Part shown: positions 13,250-15,177 of the stretch, piece after piece
How positions within the stretch are numbered: position 1 is the stretch's first letter
Layout: the number at the start of each line of letters is the position of its first letter
Program-made: the position numbers and the translations under genes
Assembly: GCA_963640745.1 (NCBI GenBank)
Contig: CAVIBB010000038.1
Location: forward strand, 1 to 15,177
DNA length: 15,177 nt
Direction of reading: 5' to 3'
Source of the DNA: Paratractidigestivibacter sp963640745
Lineage (GTDB): Bacteria; Actinomycetota; Coriobacteriia; Coriobacteriales; Atopobiaceae
Notes under the pieces: generated by a model
Seen by the model: the letters and a program-made list of their open reading frames with translations, nothing else
Told to the model about the DNA's origin: nothing
Databases searched by the model: none

Positions 13250-14797
13250 ATGTCAGCCAACCCCGCAACCGCCGACCTCAACGCCGCCGTGGCCAACCCG
13301 CGCGCCGACATCGCCGCGCTCGACGCCCTCGAGAAGAAGCTCTTTGCCCTACGCTACGCCATCGACGAGATCGGCTCGCTCGGCCCCGTGATCGACCCCG
13401 TCAAGGCCACCGAGGAGCGCGGCGAGGCGTGCGCGGTTCTCGAGGAGCAGCGCATCCGCGCTCTGTGCGCGCCCGAGGTGGGCCCCTTGCTCGAGCGCCT
13501 GGGAGCGCAGCCCGAGCTCATGGGGCAGACGCGCCTCGATCAGGTGAAGATCCTGAAGCGCGACCGCGCCGCGCTCGTCGACGTGCCCGCCGAGGAGCAG
13601 GCGGCCTTCAGCCGCCTCACGGTGGAGGCCAACGACGTCTGGCGCCGCGCGAAGGCCGCGAACGACTGGGCAAGCTTCGAGCCCTACCTGGACCGCATCG
13701 TCGAGGCGCTTCGCCACATGGCCGCAGCGAAGAACCCCGACGCGGACCCCTACGACGTCTGGCTCGACGAGTACGAGCACGGCACGAGCCGCGCGTTCTA
13801 CGACCCCTTCTTTGCGCAGATGAAGAACTGCGTGGTGCCGCTTCTTGCCGACTGCATGGCAAGTCGCCACAAGCCGAGCCACGCCTGCGTCGACGGCACC
13901 TTCGACGAGGGGCGTCAATGGGCGCTCGCCGAGGACCTCATGGAGCTCGAAGGCGTCGACAAGGACGCGCTGTGGCTCGGTCGCACGGAGCACCCCTTCA
14001 CGGGCGGCCCGTCCATCGGGTTCGTCCTCATCGCGAGCCACGCCTACCCCGACAACGTGCTCTCCAACGTGTTCAGCATGTTGCACGAGGGAGGCCACGC
14101 GCTCTACGAGCAGGGGGTCGACCCGGCGTACCGCTTCACCTCGCTCAAGGGCGGCACCTCTATGGGCATGCACGAGGCGCAGTCGCGCTTCTTCGAGAAC
14201 ATCGTCGGCCGTAGCGAGGCGTTCGCCGGGCCGCTGCTCGAGGCGCTGCGCCGCCGCTTCCCCGGGCAGTTCGGGCGCGTGACCACCCACCAGCTCTATC
14301 TTGCCGAGAACTGCGCCGAGCCGTGCCTCATCCGTTGCGACGCTGACGAGCTCACCTATCCCCTGCATATCCTCGTGCGCTACGAGATCGAGCAGCTGCT
14401 CTTCTCCGGCGAGGCGAAGGCCGCCGACGTGCCGCGCCTGTGGGCCGAGAAGTACAAGGAGTACCTGGGCATCGATGTGCCCGACGACGCGCGCGGCGCC
14501 CTGCAGGACACGCATTGGTCGGACGGCAGCCTGGGTTACTTCCCGACCTACGCGCTGGGCAGCGCCATCGGAGCGCAGCTCAAGGACGCCATGGTCGCGG
14601 GCGGCATGGACTTCGAGGGCGTGTGCGCATCGGGCGACCTCTCACCCGTCCGCTCCTGGCTGGGAGAGCGCATCTGGCGCTGGGGCCGCGCCAAGGACAC
14701 CGACGAGCTGCTTCGTGCGGCGACCGGCAGCGGATTCGACGCAAGCCACTACACCAAGTACCTTAACGAGAAGTTCAGCGCGATCTACGAGCTGTAA
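13250..14797 (+). CDS. M32 family carboxypeptidase (carboxypeptidase Taq-like)
   Basis: This 515-residue metallo-carboxypeptidase removes C-terminal residues from peptides and has the normal family length. The zinc site is HEGGH (His279, Glu280, His283), with the third ligand Glu309 in GTSMGMHEAQSRFFEN. Other family blocks are HPFTGG (248-253), IRCDADELTYPLHILVRYEIE (361-381) and HWSDGSLGYFPTYALGSAIGAQL (422-444). It is all-helical with no signal peptide or membrane segment, so probably cytoplasmic, recycling peptides after import or protein turnover. The ATG at 13250 follows GGGAGG at 5-nt spacing. It is the only rightward gene; a terminator-like hairpin sits in its leader, and a large repeat array follows its stop codon. 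Confidence 0.95.
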   Translation: MSANPATADLNAAVANPRADIAALDALEKKLFALRYAIDEIGSLGPVIDPVKATEERGEACAVLEEQRIRALCAPEVGPLLERLGAQPELMGQTRLDQVKILKRDRAALVDVPAEEQAAFSRLTVEANDVWRRAKAANDWASFEPYLDRIVEALRHMAAAKNPDADPYDVWLDEYEHGTSRAFYDPFFAQMKNCVVPLLADCMASRHKPSHACVDGTFDEGRQWALAEDLMELEGVDKDALWLGRTEHPFTGGPSIGFVLIASHAYPDNVLSNVFSMLHEGGHALYEQGVDPAYRFTSLKGGTSMGMHEAQSRFFENIVGRSEAFAGPLLEALRRRFPGQFGRVTTHQLYLAENCAEPCLIRCDADELTYPLHILVRYEIEQLLFSGEAKAADVPRLWAEKYKEYLGIDVPDDARGALQDTHWSDGSLGYFPTYALGSAIGAQLKDAMVAGGMDFEGVCASGDLSPVRSWLGERIWRWGRAKDTDELLRAATGSGFDASHYTKYLNEKFSAIYEL

Positions 14798-14815
14798 CGG
14801 TTGGGCGGCCGGCGC

Positions 14816-15118
14816 GCCCCGAAAGCGCGTCGGCCAGCAACCTGTCTCCGGCTCGAGCCCTGAAACCTCGTCGCACAGCAACGGGCGGGCCATCATCGCC
14901 CTGGAAACGCGCTGCCCAGTAAACGACAGGCCGTTTTCGCCCTGGAAATACGCCGCGCAGCAACGTCATGTTACTGGGCGGCGTATTTCCAGGGCGCACG
15001 CCCCTCTTTTGTTGCTGGGCGGCGTGGTTTTAGGGCTCATCCGCAGGGGCCGTTACTGCGCGGCGCGTTTCCAGGGCGTGCCGTCGACAGCCGTTACTGC
15101 GTGGCGCGATTACGGGGC
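14816..15118. repeat. Eight-copy 4+4 dyad-symmetric array of a 27-bp repeat on a 41-bp period
   Basis: Four copies in one orientation start at 14816, 14857, 14898 and 14939, exactly 41 bp apart. Four inverted copies occupy 14970-14995, 15011-15036, 15051-15077 and 15092-15118, about 41 bp apart. Read in the inverted orientation the consensus starts GTTRCTGSGCGGCG and ends TTTCCAGGGC, with variation mainly in the middle. The 13-15-bp spacers are all different and do not pair across the dyad; the central gap is only 4 bp. Copies 14816 and 14857 are the most diverged. A 41-bp unit is not a multiple of three and no gene crosses it. It lies 18 bp beyond the peptidase stop. Function is unknown; a protein-binding array, BIME-like element or amplified mobile repeat are possible. 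Confidence 0.85.
14939..14995. repeat. Central long hairpin of the repeat array
   Basis: The two innermost copies form a stem of 18 perfect base pairs (14939-14956 with 14978-14995), extended by two more 3-bp blocks separated by single mismatches, around a 5-nt loop. In RNA this would be very stable at the 3' end of the peptidase transcript. Shortly after it, GGGC-GCAC-GCCC followed by CTCTTTT (to 15010) could serve as a weak rightward terminator. Confidence 0.85.
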
Positions 15119-15142
15119 TCGACAGCCGCCTCTTTTCTCTGC

Positions 15143-15154
15143 GCCGGATCCGGC
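15143..15154. repeat. 12-bp perfect palindrome near the right edge
   Basis: GCCGGATCCGGC is fully self-complementary and lies just before a ribosome-site-like sequence. It could be an operator for a gene beginning beyond the window, but a chance GC palindrome is also possible. Confidence 0.3.
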
Positions 15155-15165
15155 CGCGTGGAATT

Positions 15166-15177
15166 AAGGAGACACGC
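15166..15177 (+). promoter_or_regulatory. Ribosome binding site for a gene starting beyond the right edge
   Basis: AAGGAG at 15166-15171 is followed by exactly six bases before the window ends, so a rightward start codon is expected at or near the next base. No coding sequence of that gene is visible here. Confidence 0.4.

Noticed and set aside
13349..14515. 388-codon leftward open frame opposite the M32 peptidase
   Set aside because: Same shadow effect; Val/Leu/His/Arg-rich with no motifs, while the rightward frame has the complete M32 zinc site.
14816..15118. CRISPR array
   Set aside because: Spacers are only 13-15 bp (4 bp at the centre), repeats differ from copy to copy, orientation reverses in the middle, and there are no cas genes in the window.

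Overview
The window is GC-rich bacterial DNA with long spurious antisense frames, actinobacterial-style Shine-Dalgarno sites (AAAGG, GGAGG) and a tRNA-sensing T-box leader in front of pheS. This suggests a high-GC Gram-positive, most likely a Coriobacteriia member (Collinsella/Olsenella-like). The lineage is inferred from overall character, not from a search.

Twelve genes are read leftward (minus strand) and one rightward. In transcription order from the right, the leftward block is: ROK sugar kinase (12987-12031); fructose-type PTS EIIA (11852-11394) with a strong terminator; Cof-type HAD phosphatase (11228-10413); GntR/UTRA regulator and, 17 nt on, an AraC-type cupin regulator (10265-8611); a 93-residue orphan (8525-8244); a polar amino acid ABC transporter made of an ATPase with an unusual C-terminal domain and, overlapping it by 8 nt, a receptor-permease fusion (8008-5338); a T-box leader followed by pheS and pheT (5066-1018); and a zinc-dependent phospholipase C-like protein (865-182). 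The rightward gene is an M32 carboxypeptidase (13250-14797), divergent from the ROK kinase.

The kinase, EIIA, HAD phosphatase and UTRA regulator read as a loose sugar-metabolism neighbourhood, each with its own leader. The transporter and peptidase point to amino acid and peptide use. pheST is housekeeping, controlled by uncharged tRNA-Phe.

The most unusual content is non-coding or architectural. (1) Downstream of the peptidase, eight copies of a ~27-bp repeat lie on a ~41-bp period, four in one orientation and four inverted around a central dyad that forms an 18-bp perfect stem. (2) The receptor part of the ABC fusion appears circularly permuted: lobe II comes first and the N-terminal half of lobe I last, just before the membrane domain. 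(3) The partner ATPase carries a ~115-residue C-terminal extension resembling a degenerate GHKL/anti-sigma-type domain. (4) The 3' end of pheS is duplicated in the pheS-pheT gap. (5) A textbook intrinsic terminator sits 30 nt before the peptidase start codon, where it could act as an attenuator. No phage genes, transposase, rRNA, tRNA or CRISPR array is visible.
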